From Gracilaria vermiculophylla (Eukaryota > Rhodophyta > Florideophyceae > Gracilariales > Gracilariaceae): a stretch of DNA of 64,000 nt. The notes below the pieces were generated by a model. It saw only the letters and a list, made by a program, of their open reading frames with translations. It did no database searches and had not been told where the DNA came from. Shown here in pieces: positions 31,193 to 41,085 of the stretch (its first letter is position 1; every line of letters begins with the position of its first letter). A program made the translations under genes and the position numbers. The stretch is from positions 3,556,252 through 3,620,251 of the forward strand of contig JAHNZQ020000004.1 of the NCBI GenBank assembly GCA_019155205.2, in the 5' to 3' direction.

Positions 31193-32389
31193 GTGCCTCG
31201 CCACTGTGGGGAGTTTGACGTCGTCATTCGACGTCGACCGAGACGGCGTACTTGTACGCCACGCCAACCTGGATGGAGCTCTCTAAAAGGTGGTCCCGAT
31301 GAAACTACGGGCCAGGGTGCTGTATCTCTCGCACTATCCTCGCCTCGCCAGGCACCCCGGTGGATCTCGGATGTATTTCACCATGCGGACGGAGTTCTAT
31401 CGGCCGAATATGGCTATTGAAGCCTTCCAAACTGTGGCGGATCGCGCTTCTCTTGTGCCGCAGCTAGGGGGAGTATACGGAAACACCAGACGCCGCTCAC
31501 GCTGGTCCCTCCTTCAGGACCGCTGGAGTTCGTGGCCATGGACATCTTGGGTCCTCTCCCCAAGACGGACTGAGGGAACCGATTTATCTTCGTGATCACG
31601 GATCGCTTCTACAAGATCACGAATGCTATACCACTCCGGAGCTCCACTTCAGCAGTGATTGCCGACGCCTTTCTGGAGCATTGGGTTTATCCCTATGGGA
31701 TACCGTTGTACTTCCTTACGGAAAATGGCCCCCAGTTCGCGGCGAAGCTCTAGAGCGCCGTCTCCGGAATGCCGGGGATGAAACAGTTGTTTACAACTGC
31801 CTATCACCCCCACACCAACGGACAGATGGAAAGGTTCAACAAGACCATTCCCTCGAGGCTGAAACACTACGTCGCGGAACACCAAAAGGATTGGGACGCA
31901 TATGTGGGCCCCCTCTATTATGCATTTAACCTGCAGAAGCACTGCTCCACGGGGACTGCTCCTTTCAATCTGGTGCTCTCGCGCGTCTCGCCAAGTGCCG
32001 TTGTTGCGGCACGCGCCAAGGCGAACCCGGCGGATGGGACACAGGCGCCAACAGCGGGGCAAGCCAATCACCCCATCCTAATGCGGTATGAGAACACACT
32101 CTCCCTCGCAAAGGAGAGCCTCAACGCCTCGCAGAGGAGATAGAAACGGGACTTCGACCGGAAGGTGATGGAAGGCCCTCACCCGAAGGAGGGCGACGAG
32201 GGTTTCCTCAACAAACCTGGGGAAACATCCGACGAACCGCCGGATGTCACGCGCAAGTTAGTGCCGACCACCTTAGGGCCCTACAAAGTCCGGGCCACTT
32301 ATAGGGATACTGTCGCCATTGAGGTGAACGAGCTCAGAGACGTCATCTCCCGTGATAGGGTGACGAAAGTCCCGACGGCCGGCCTCTAA
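31193..32389 (+). pseudogene. integrase of the Ty3/Gypsy element (zinc domain, core, GPY/F)
   Basis: The N-terminal zinc-binding block reads LYLSHYPRLARHPGGSRMYF, but the C-x-x-C half is lost. The core reads FVAMDILGPLPKTD (first catalytic Asp), then LTENGPQFA, where the usual second Asp is Glu, then TAYHPHTNGQMERFNKT with the catalytic Glu. The C-terminal part has LGPYKVRATYRDTVAIE and ISRDRV, a GPY/F module. Stops at about 31578, 31752 and 32141 plus frameshifts disable it. Confidence 0.75.
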
Positions 32390-32422
32390 GGAAGGCCCGC
32401 CACCCCACCTCAAAGATAACGC

Positions 32423-32725
32423 GTGGAACTTTCTCCTCCGACCATCTCAGGCGCGACGACACCACACGGTACTGGGAGCCGCATCACCAATCTCGGTGAA
32501 CCAATACTGGAGGCTCCCGACGTCATCCTGACCCCTGAAGGTGACATCCTCTACGGGGTAGACCATAACGTCTCTCACCGACAAACCCCTGCAGGAATAC
32601 TGTACCGCGTCCGCTGGTATGGGTACACCTCGAAGGACGACACGGAAAAATCTCCGGAACATATCCCGGAGAACTTCCTTCGGCAATACCACGCCAATCT
32701 GGTGCAGAAACGCTTCTCCACATAG
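32423..32725 (+). pseudogene. chromodomain at the end of pol
   Basis: A 100-codon open frame whose second half fits a chromodomain: ILYGVDHNVSHRQ, then ILYRVRWYGYTSKDDTEKSPEHIP. It matches the Y-x-VRW-x-GY-x(3)-DDT-(W)EP-x(3)-I pattern, with the final aromatic-cage Trp replaced by Glu. In chromoviruses this module steers integration to marked chromatin. Confidence 0.65.
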
Positions 32726-32967
32726 GCGCTTCCCTTTAGGAGAGGGGGAGGGGGCCCCCAACTGGAGTTGTTTTTCGTCTCCGCAGTCTACCCCCCACCT
32801 GGAGTTATCCTCTTTGCCTCCAGGATGCCGGTGCTCGCTTTTTACAGTCTCCCACGGCGGCACTTCGTGTCGTTGAGCACGCGGGCACGGCCTCGTCATA
32901 TTGGAACTACCGTTCATGGAGCTTCTGCTCCACCGGAAGGATATTTTATTCGCCAGGATTCTATCAC

Positions 32968-33787
32968 CTACAGGTCACCGAATCGCGTTGAATACTCTGC
33001 TTCGAGGCGCGCTTTTGCTGTGAACGCTTGGCTATCGAAGAACTCTAATAGGCTTCCCGTGATGGCCGCCATCGAGGCTTGGTCTGCCCGATTCTTGTGG
33101 AGCTCTAAGACCCAAGCACGCGCCTCGCGCAGAACCCCGACAGGAAAAGCCGGAGCAGGACGGCCCATCACCAGGCATGCCTGCACCAGCTCCTGGAAGG
33201 TAGCTTCCAGATTCCCAGAGGAGACTCCGCCCGACGGTGCACCCGAAGCGACCACCTCCGTTGACGGCGCAACAACTGCCGCGGAAGGAGCCGCGGACGG
33301 CGGACCAGTTAGGACAGGGGCTCCTCGATGGGATTCCACAGGCTCCGCAGTGGAGGTAGGCAAAGCCAAGGACGTAGTCGGTAACATCGGAGGTGACGGC
33401 GGTGCGGGAACTGGAATGCTCCGCAGGCGAGGCCGAAGAACAGGCGCGGAATTGCATCGCCTGAAGGTAGGGGCTGAAGTGGTGAATGTAATCCTGCACA
33501 GGGCATGGAAGGCTTACGCGCCTGTCGTGTAATGGGTCGAAGACCCGCGTGGCGCGATGATCGAAATAATCTCCTTGACGGAACGGTGCACCGGTCGAGG
33601 TGTGGTACATCTCAGGATTCGAAGGAGACGTAGGCGCCGGAGTCGGAGAAGATATGTCAATGGTGTAGGAAGCTGGAAGGATGGCCACCGAACGCACGGT
33701 AGCACCTGAGAAGAGAGATCTGATCCAACTTGGGGAACCACCCGTGGTTATATGAACCACCGGGGAGGGAGCCGTGGAAGCCGCCAT
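32968..33787 (-). pseudogene. antisense frame between chromodomain and 3' LTR, frameshifted
   Basis: ATG at 33787 on the minus strand opens about 120 protein-like codons (MAASTAPSPVVHITTGGS). Near 33390-33430 the good reading shifts to the frame ending at 32968: MLPTTSLALPTSTAEP, then FQELVQACLVMGRPAPAFPVGVL and LHKNRADQASM. The second part looks helical and globular after a proline/alanine/serine-rich linker. I do not recognise it. Some plant Ty3/Gypsy elements carry antisense genes at this position. A 254-codon open frame on the plus strand (32768-33532) overlaps but has poorer protein character. Confidence 0.45.
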
Positions 33788-34373
33788 CGCGGAATTCGAG
33801 GAGAAGCCGGGCGACTGGAATCAGTCGAGGTATCCAGCACCATAGCGAGGCGTACGTTCATATCCAATGAAGAAAGACGGGGGCGCATACGAGAGGATTA
33901 TGAGTCTCGCACCTTCACGGAGATTGAATGAGTGGACGCGAGGAAGCGGGTGTTTCTAGAAGAAGAAACCTCAAAGGAATTGGAGTGGCAAGTTCCTCAA
34001 GGGGGTCGGTGTCCACTAGGGACTGACCCACGCTCCGTCTACGGAGGTTGCGCGACTGCAACGCGCACAACGAACTCGAGTGCGCGGGAGCTCACGCCGC
34101 CGACTGGCACGGTAGCACCAACAGGTTACGACAAGAAGGAGGAGACGCAGCCGGGTTAAGGAGGAGCAGGGCCCACAATCACCGCAAGGGATGAAACGCG
34201 AGCCCGCGGCAATGCACCGCGCAGGAGTATGAAGGGATGGAAGAACGCCTAAAGGAGAGAACGGGCCATTCGCCTGAGGCCGCGCTTGCCTCAACACCGA
34301 TAGGAGCCACCGCGGGGATCAAGGAATCAGAAGATGCACCTCGAGAACGTGGTGCAATTTAGGAAAGATGGTA
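33788..34373. other. 3' untranslated part of the retrotransposon
   Basis: No frame of interest. It ends in the purine-rich stretch AGGAAAGATGG (34361-34371) directly before the 3' LTR, a candidate polypurine tract. Confidence 0.5.
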
Positions 34374-34926
34374 TATAGCACAGTGGCTCTTAACGAAATA
34401 TGGTGGTGTGGTCTTATGGTATAATATTCTTAAGGAGGGCTCGTATTCTATTAACTATGCCGCGTGGTGCATTATTCTGCCCGTGTACGCTACAGTATTC
34501 TTAAGGGACGGTAGAATTATTATTTATTTTAGTTAATTTTCGCAGGTAGTTGCTACAGCAGTAGAACATGCCGAAGCGAGCTCCCGGCTTGATACTTAAT
34601 CTGCCGGTTGAGCTCCACCTCTGGGGAAGTAAAAAATGCGCCCTTGAGTCTTCATCTACTTTTTCGGTTGGAGACTCTCGTCGATTATCCTCAGGTTTCT
34701 AAGCCGCCTATCCCAAGGTCGCACCATAGCAGCGCCTGTAGGAGCATTGTCCGCCCAGAGGATCTCTCCCTTCGCCTGGTGTTTGCGGATCCCCTTTAAA
34801 AATTCCCCTGGCTCACGACAGCGGATACCGAAGACCACCTTTAGGAACACGCACCTTTGGGGTCAACAAAAACTCCTAACAGACGTTGTGTTCTACTAGC
34901 TCGAAAGAAGGGCTAACAGTACCACA
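34374..34926 (+). repeat. 3' LTR of the Ty3/Gypsy element
   Basis: 553 bp, starting TATAGCAC (first dinucleotide mutated from TG) and ending GTACCACA. Same orientation as the 5' LTR. Right flank is Tc1-like sequence. Confidence 0.85.
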
Positions 34927-35190
34927 GTTCTCTGAGCTTAGCATGAATGTCATGCAGTAGCCAGCGCGATCGCTGGATTTAAACCCTATTGAAAACGTCT
35001 GGGGTTTATGGGCTAGGATGGTTCGTGGCCATGGCAGGCAGTTTAACACAGTTTTTGATATAAAAACTTGTATCGAAAATTGCTGCAAAACTATCAATAG
35101 TTCAAGTGTGGATTCTTATGCAGATTCAATTCCAAAGCGTTGCATTAGTGTAATCCAGCAAGAAGTTGCAGAAATCAACAATTGAAGAAA
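34927..35190 (+). mobile_element. Tc1/mariner-like transposase C-terminal remnant 1
   Basis: A plus-strand frame reads PARSLDLNPIENVWGLWARMV, then RQFNTVFDIKTCIENCC and CISVIQQ. This is the WPA-x-SPDLNPIEN-x-W block carrying the last catalytic acidic residue of Tc1 transposases, plus the tail. The N-terminal two thirds are absent, cut by the LTR retrotransposon. Confidence 0.7.
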
Positions 35191-35459
35191 AGATAATGAC
35201 CTTTTGAAGAAAAGTTTCTTTTCATTTTGAAACGATTTTTTAATTTAACATTCTTCAAAAATTGGTTTACACAGGCCTCCAGTATTAAAATTGATGATTT
35301 GCATGAAAATGCCAGGTGTCCTATACTTTCAAAACAGACTTTATCTTGGTAAGCAAACATGGCGTACTAGAAACATTAATAAAACTAAAGTAATTTTTCT
35401 GACGAAAAATAAATAAAATCGCATGGCTCGGACTGTTGTGTTTTTTTATTGACATGATC

Positions 35460-35980
35460 TTAGGAACAAAAGCTCTGAGTGTTGAACAAGACACTCTAAT
35501 TGCAGTCGGTTAATGGGACAGGCTGGTATATCCAAATACAGAAAACCAGATATTGCACTTATCGATGATGGGATAGACTCTACATGCTACCTAAAAGTTG
35601 TTTATAGCTTTATGCTACCTCATGAATATTGTTTATGCGGAAAAAATTGTTCTATTCAACAAAATAATGCACGAATTTACAAATTTCAATTGGTACAGAC
35701 TGGTCAGAAGGAGCAAATATAAAGATGATGAAATGGCCAGCGCGCTCACCGGAATTGAACACCATTGAAAATGTATGGTGTTTATTATCAAGAATATCTT
35801 ATGGCGATGGAAGGCAGTTTAGCACATTCCATTATTCAAAACATTGTATTAAGAATTGCTGGAACATTTTTTCAATTTTGGCAGTTAGTGGCCACATTAA
35901 TACAATGCCGAAACCCTGTACTAGTGTTATTTAACAAAAAAGTGGAAAAGTTAGTCAATAAGTCGCCAAAAGAGACTTAA
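35460..35980 (+). mobile_element. Tc1/mariner-like transposase remnant 2
   Basis: A second related copy: MGQAGISKYRKPD, IDSTCYLKVV, then QQNNARIYKF (family QQDNA-x-x-H, catalytic Asp lost to Asn), then KMMKWPARSPELNTIENVW and a cysteine-rich tail. Frameshift near 35720. The 13-bp string GATTTTGAAACAG recurs downstream near 36000 and 36113, perhaps part of its degenerate end. Confidence 0.7.
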
Positions 35981-36181
35981 AGTTGACAAAAATGTTATGA
36001 TTTTGAAACAGTTTTCGGACTTGAATTTATTTTAAAACTCGATTTTGTAGTCGTTCACCACCAAAATCACGTTTGTTACCGTATACTTTGACACCATTGT
36101 GATAAACGTAAGATTTTGAAACAGACTGTAGTGTGTGTTGAAACTATATGCATAAATAAAATGGGAGATTCTGTGGATTCA

Positions 36182-36203
36182 GGGTGACAGCTTGCATAAT
36201 TAG
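36182..36203 (+). repeat. left terminal inverted repeat of the Mutator-like element
   Basis: Starts GGGTGACAGCTTGCA; pairs with 39698-39719 at 20 of 22 positions. Confidence 0.75.
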
Positions 36204-36468
36204 CCCAGGTAGAGGGAGACGTCTGAAAACCTGGAGGAGGCAGGGGGTGACAGGTGGTTTTTCGAACGAAATGCCGGGCGACACGGGAATGTCACCCACG
36301 CTTATAACATGCAACGAAAACGTCACCACTGTTCCGAACTGGGTCACCCTCTTCTCGTGCATTGCCAAAACTGTCGCCCCATTCTTTACCTCGTTCACCC
36401 CTTTCCTAACGGTATTTCTAAGCTATCACCCTCTCTACGTTGTCTTGCAAACCCTCAGACCGATCGCC

Positions 36469-39425
36469 ATGATCCCGAAACCTATATTACGCGATACTTC
36501 ACAAGAAGCCTTGCGTCATTTTAACATGATTGAGGACAAAACTACTCCACTTTTGCGATTGTTTCGTTTTTCAAGCTCAACTGCTACACTTAAATCCGTC
36601 AAAAATGCATATCGCCGCTTGGCAGCACTTGTTCATCCAGACCGATGCCAAACCGATCCCCGAGGAGCCATTCGCAGCATGATGACTCTTTCTCGAGCAA
36701 TGGATATATTACAAAGTGAGGTTCAGTTCGAAAAGTTATCCAAAAATACCACAGAAGAGTTTGTCTTGAAGTCATCAGTTATGTATTCTATCGCTGAAAC
36801 CAACCATGAGCTTTACTTGCGGACTCATGATCAGCTTGCACAAAACACTTATGCTAACGGAGAAAAAGAGTCTCGAGAACGCGCTGAGCGTGAACAAGCC
36901 GACCGTGAACGCGCCGATCGAGAACGGCATCATGCCGAACAAGCTGTGCGCGAGCACGCTGAACGCGAGCGCGCCCAGAATACTGAGCGCGAACGTGCTC
37001 AAGGAAGCAGGCAAGCCGATAAAAGGAATGATTCTGGTGGAGAATGGGATGATAGTACCCAGAACATTTCCTCAGGAGATGAGTATGCTGATACAGACTT
37101 TCCGGGAGATGACCCTGATTACTCCATTGCCAACTACATTTTGTATGACGGTGACGATTTTGCCGCACCAAATGATGGTGACAGACGTAGTAATGCGGAC
37201 ATGTGGGGTGACATGGAAAAGGAAGATGACTTGCAGGGTGAAGGTTGCAAAGCACAAAGCCAAAGTCAGCAAGGGGCGCAAACATTTCAGAGAACTGCGA
37301 CCCAAATCCGAAGGGCACAGCAGAAAAGTGCTTCGAAACGACGCCCGATGGAAAGAGCTAAACTAGCTCTACAGGCAGAGAAGGTGGGTGCAATGACCTG
37401 GAGGCCTCGCAGGTGTGTCGAAGTCGTTCCGAATGTAGGCATGGCGTTGCAATTTCGTTGGCAGTGTGAACAATTAATCCGAGCCTNNNNNNNNNNNNNN
37501 NNNNNNNNNNNNNNNNNNNNNNNNNNNNNNNNNNNNNNNNNNNNNNNNNNNNNNNNNNNNNNNNNNNNNNNNNNNNNNNNNNNNNNACAGACTGCTCGGC
37601 TTGTATGATGTTCGACTGGCAGCCGAAAAATGGTTTGTGGAAGATGAACAAGTTCGTTCCCCACTGTGAGGAATGTACAGGTCATGCCATGCGCAGTACA
37701 GGACCTCAGACGAAAAGTTTCTGTTCTCCTGCATATACACCACACCAAGTGGCCCGTGCAATTCTAAGTGAAGCGGCATGTGATCCAAACATATCGGCTA
37801 AAACAATCGGAGCATTAGTGCGGGCGAAGCAAATATATAGACGTCAACCCCCGGACAGCCACTACCGCTCGATACGAAAGGAGATTATGCGTCACTTCAA
37901 TGTATGTCGTGCAGTGGATATGGCGGCCCTTGAGGGGTACGCAGAATTAATGCGCAAGTATGGACACACAGTTCGCATTTATATTATCAATGGAGTTCAG
38001 ATGAAAGAGCAACGTGTTAAAGCAGCTCAACATATATTCAAACAATGTAAGAAGGCAAAGAAGCTACCTTCAGACGCAACGTTCGACAGAGATGTAGTCG
38101 ACATGACTGACATTTCCGATGACGGCAGATATTATGGGGGGCTTCTGTTTGTGCCGAGTGTCGCAGCTGCGTATTGCCAGTATGGACGTAAAACGGCAGC
38201 CGCGGACGCTGCTCATTGTGATGGCGTGGGACCGCAATCATATGGAACTACATTTGAAGTAGTTACCTACGACACCAATATGCACCTGTTGCCACTCTTG
38301 TTTGCTCATTTCATTGGGACAGAAGACTACAGTACCTGGAAGAAAGTGTTCGAGGAATGCAAACTCATTTCCGGTTTTGATGTTCCCGCCCGGACTACTA
38401 TTGTGGACCAGGAAAAAAGTATCGACCGAGCATACAAGGAGGTGTTCGAAAGTGCAAAAATGTTCTTAGATCCTTTGCACGTTAAGAAAAACATGGGGAC
38501 GAAGCTTGGTGCAGCAAAAGCGATTGGTTTGTCACTCTATGAGCGTGCTCTGCACGCACCAACTCGCGCTGCTGTGGATAATATAGTCCGCCAGTATACT
38601 GACAATCAAAAGAAATATCTTGGCAAGTTTGATCCTGAAGAGCTGTAAAAGGCCTATTCCAACCATAAAGATACGATTTTGACGTCACAAGGGGCAAAGA
38701 GTCAAATGAGCGCTTCACTGAGAAATCATATTCGCTCTGTAGAGCCACAGAAGATGTTAGAGAAGGTAGTTAATATCCGAAGAGCTGGATGTCTTACCCG
38801 GAAGTCGGCATCAGAGGCCTGGAATAACCCTGTTCTGCCAAACATTGAAAAACAAATTGCTGTTCTTATTCGCCGATCCCGTATGTATCAAGACACCGTT
38901 AAGTTTTGCAATGGTACAGCTGGTATGGAGGCACCTGTAACCAGTTTGACAGATGGAGCGGTGCAACGGCGAATACGTTTACCGGATGCGGAACACACAC
39001 CTCCGTATTGTTGTGGGTACTCAACAAATGGGGATGGATTGCCATGCTTTCATGGAGTCGACGTTTTATGCGAAAAACATGGAGCTGCAAAGATACATCG
39101 TTTTATTGCTCTTCGTCATCTGACGAGCAGCTGGAAGGCTATATACAACGATGTCAGTTATGTGATTCCTACATAAGCAGAAATGGATGAAGTGATGTCA
39201 AAGGCGAAGGTTCTGGTTCTAACTGGGGGAAATTTGAACATCCCGAAAGCACTTCCTCCACCTCGTGGCCGCCCAGTTAAAAATGCTGGCGTACGGCGGA
39301 AGGGTTGGTTTGAACGTGGACCCGCAGCAAGGACGAAAAGAAGCTACACATGTTCTTTATGCAATCAAGAAGGACATACATCATCTCAGTGCCAGCTGCG
39401 TCAGCTGTTTGGAGATGCGCCGTAG
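36469..39425 (+). pseudogene. J-domain-containing Mutator-like (MULE) transposase, two in-frame stops
   Basis: From ATG 36469, residues about 20-85 form a DnaJ-type J domain: LKSVKNAYRRLAALVHPDRC with the HPD triad, then MMTLSRAMDILQSE as helix III. A charged segment with repeated RERAE/RERAD units follows (about 36860-37020), then an acidic region. After the gap, the MULE core has AAADAAHCDGV, HFIGTEDYSTWKKVF and IVDQEKSID, then FLDPLHVKKNMG, giving a D-D-E-like set. Next is a SWIM-like zinc motif (CCGYS, GLPCFHGV) and a C-terminal knuckle CSLCNQEGHTSSQC (C-x2-C-x4-H-x4-C). TAA stops at 38646 and 39174 interrupt the same frame, so this copy is probably dead. Continuity across the gap cannot be checked. 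Confidence 0.72.
37487..37586. other. assembly gap of 100 N
   Basis: Exactly 100 undetermined bases, a conventional scaffold gap. True length and reading frame across it are unknown. Confidence 1.
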
Positions 39426-39697
39426 TAGAGGCTTCCACCGTACGAATAGTAAAGCTGTCACCCTCTGAACAGTGAGAGTTTAATTGGTCACCCCTGCTTT
39501 GTTTTTTTGTCACCCTAAGGTAGGCACAGGTGATAATTTCACCCAAACTCTGCACTATGTCACCTCTTTATCTAAACTCCCCCAAACTTTTCGCCCTAGT
39601 TTCTTCATCTCGACTTGGCGTCACCCCGTTATATCTCTACGATTTCTCGCATCACCATGCAGATATTTCAAGTACGATTTGTCACCAGTCTGGGCGT

Positions 39698-39719
39698 CTA
39701 ATTCTGCAAGCAGTCACCC
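39698..39719 (-). repeat. right terminal inverted repeat of the Mutator-like element
   Basis: CTAATTCTGCAAGCAGTCACCC, the inverse partner of 36182-36203 with two mismatches. Confidence 0.75.
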
Positions 39720-39900
39720 CCAGAACTACTGTTTTTTGTCAAATAAAATATCTGTTGTGTAATAATGTTGGCGAGTACACGCGCAATGAACCAACAGTTA
39801 AATATCGTTGGAGGGAAGTTTTGATTGGTTGGTTTTTTGAGCCTTTCGTTTATTTCTGAAGTGGACTGGAGCTGTGGGCAGCTGTACACTGTACACATCA

Positions 39901-41085
39901 ATGACGATTAATTTTCCAAACTCATGGTCAGGCAGTCAAAAGTCACAAGGAATGAGGTGTGGTCAGTCGGGTACAGAAGCGGCCCTGGTGTTTCCCCTAG
40001 TAATGTCTGTGCATCTCGCCTTTGTTCAATGCGCGCCCTTAGTTCGCCCTGACGCGTACCTTCGTCATCGATTAAACAGCTGCATTAAAGCAACACACCA
40101 AATATCAAGGCCTGCGCGCAGCAGCTCACCAGAATGTTCGAAAATCAAAATCTTGGACACCACGCTTCGCGACGGAGAACTCAGCCCAGGCGTATCATTC
40201 ACCGTTGAAGACAAGCTTGAGATTGCGCAGCAACTGCACCTACTAGGCGTTGACGTGATAGAAGCCGGGTTCCCAGCCATGTATCCCTCCGACCGAAAAG
40301 CTCTGTACGAAATTTCGAGGCAGGTAGGACGTCTGCCCAACGCGCCGCACATCTGCGCCCTGTGTCGTGCAAATGAAAGCGACGTCCAGCTGGGGTTCGA
40401 GTCCATTCAGCATGCACTGCACCCTCGTATTCACACGTTTGTTTCGACGTCGCGACTGCCATGTTTCGTAGGAAACAATCGGCATGCAGGCAAATTGCTT
40501 CGCACTATAGAAAAGGCGGTCAAGTTTGCAAAGAGCGTCTGTGCAGACGTGGAGTTTTCCGCCGCCGACGCCTTTCAAACCGACCGCGACTTGCTGCTCG
40601 CCGTCATCGACTGCGCGCTGCGATCCGGCGCGACCACAATCAGCATTCCGGACACGCGCGGGACCTGTCTCCCCAGCGACGTCTCCTCTCTGTTTGCCGA
40701 CGTGCAGCGCAGCGCAGCAGGCGCGAGCGGAGCGACGTTTTCGGTCCACGCACACAACGACCTCGGGCTGGCGGTGGCCAACTCCCTTTGCGCCGTGCAA
40801 CACGGCTGCAGACAAGTGGAAGTGTCCGTGAACGGAATCGGCGCCAGAGCGGGGAACGCGTCGCTCGAAGAGGTTGTCATGGCTTTGTCTGTACGAAAAG
40901 AGGCGTTTTACGGCGCTTTGGGCGAGGTGGCAGATGAGAGTGTTGGCGAACTGACGAATATCAGAAAGAGTGAACTGCTAGAGACATCTCTGTTGGTTGC
41001 CAAACGTTCGGGGATGGTCGTGCAGGCAAACAAGGCCATTGTGGGTGCCAATGCCAAGACGTTCATTCGTGCTCGTCGCTCATAG
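39901..41085 (+). CDS. truncated isopropylmalate synthase-like protein (HMGL domain only)
   Basis: A 394-aa protein with the TIM-barrel catalytic domain of the IPMS/HMGL family: [13 protein letters not shown] (86-97), VEFSAADA (217-224), VHAHNDLGLAVAN (282-294), [19 protein letters not shown] (311-329). It ends at VGANAKTFIRARRS, exactly where IPMS continues into HESGIHQDG, so the linker and the leucine-binding LeuA domain are both absent. Compared with the intact neighbour it has Gln to Leu in DGEQ, Glu to Ala in FSAED and Glu to Ala in GERAGN. Either an old pseudogene without frame damage or a divergent enzyme freed from leucine feedback. The start is uncertain: ATGs at 39901, 39952 and 40003 all precede a possible plastid transit peptide. 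It starts about 180 bp after the Mutator-like element. Confidence 0.7.
   Translation: MTINFPNSWSGSQKSQGMRCGQSGTEAALVFPLVMSVHLAFVQCAPLVRPDAYLRHRLNSCIKATHQISRPARSSSPECSKIKILDTTLRDGELSPGVSFTVEDKLEIAQQLHLLGVDVIEAGFPAMYPSDRKALYEISRQVGRLPNAPHICALCRANESDVQLGFESIQHALHPRIHTFVSTSRLPCFVGNNRHAGKLLRTIEKAVKFAKSVCADVEFSAADAFQTDRDLLLAVIDCALRSGATTISIPDTRGTCLPSDVSSLFADVQRSAAGASGATFSVHAHNDLGLAVANSLCAVQHGCRQVEVSVNGIGARAGNASLEEVVMALSVRKEAFYGALGEVADESVGELTNIRKSELLETSLLVAKRSGMVVQANKAIVGANAKTFIRARRS

Larger units (their letters stand above)
25699..34926 (+). mobile_element. Ty3/Gypsy chromovirus-type LTR retrotransposon, degenerate
   Basis: A 9.2-kb element bounded by two same-orientation LTRs (25699-26252 and 34374-34926). 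Order on the plus strand: gag-like frames, aspartic protease, reverse transcriptase, integrase with GPY/F module, and chromodomain (a chromovirus hallmark). An antisense frame follows before the 3' LTR. All coding parts carry stops or frameshifts, RNase H is mostly deleted, and a solo LTR is inserted between protease and RT. Flanking pentamers differ (ACACG left, GTTCT right), so there is no target duplication. The left flank is piggyBac sequence and the right flank Tc1 sequence, suggesting rearrangement between elements after insertion. Confidence 0.85.
36182..39719 (+). mobile_element. Mutator-like DNA transposon with 22-bp TIRs
   Basis: A 3.5-kb element. GGGTGACAGCTTGCATAATTAG at 36182-36203 is matched, inverted, by 39698-39719 (20 of 22 bases), and similarity resumes after a 3-base offset (CCCAG). 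Many GTCACC motifs lie inside both ends, seven of them in one orientation between 39450 and 39719, as in subterminal transposase-binding arrays. It encodes one transposase on the plus strand. A 100-N assembly gap lies inside. No convincing target duplication is visible next to the TIRs. Confidence 0.75.

Noticed and set aside
32768..33532. 254-codon plus-strand frame in the retrotransposon 3' region
   Set aside because: Poorer composition than the antisense reading; kept only as an alternative in the antisense entry.
36181..39464. Shorter Mutator-like element bounded by the 13-bp repeat AGGGTGACAGCTT / AAGCTGTCACCCT
   Set aside because: A longer, better inverted repeat (22 bp, 20 matches) places the right end at 39719; the 39452-39464 match is one of several internal GTCACC motifs.
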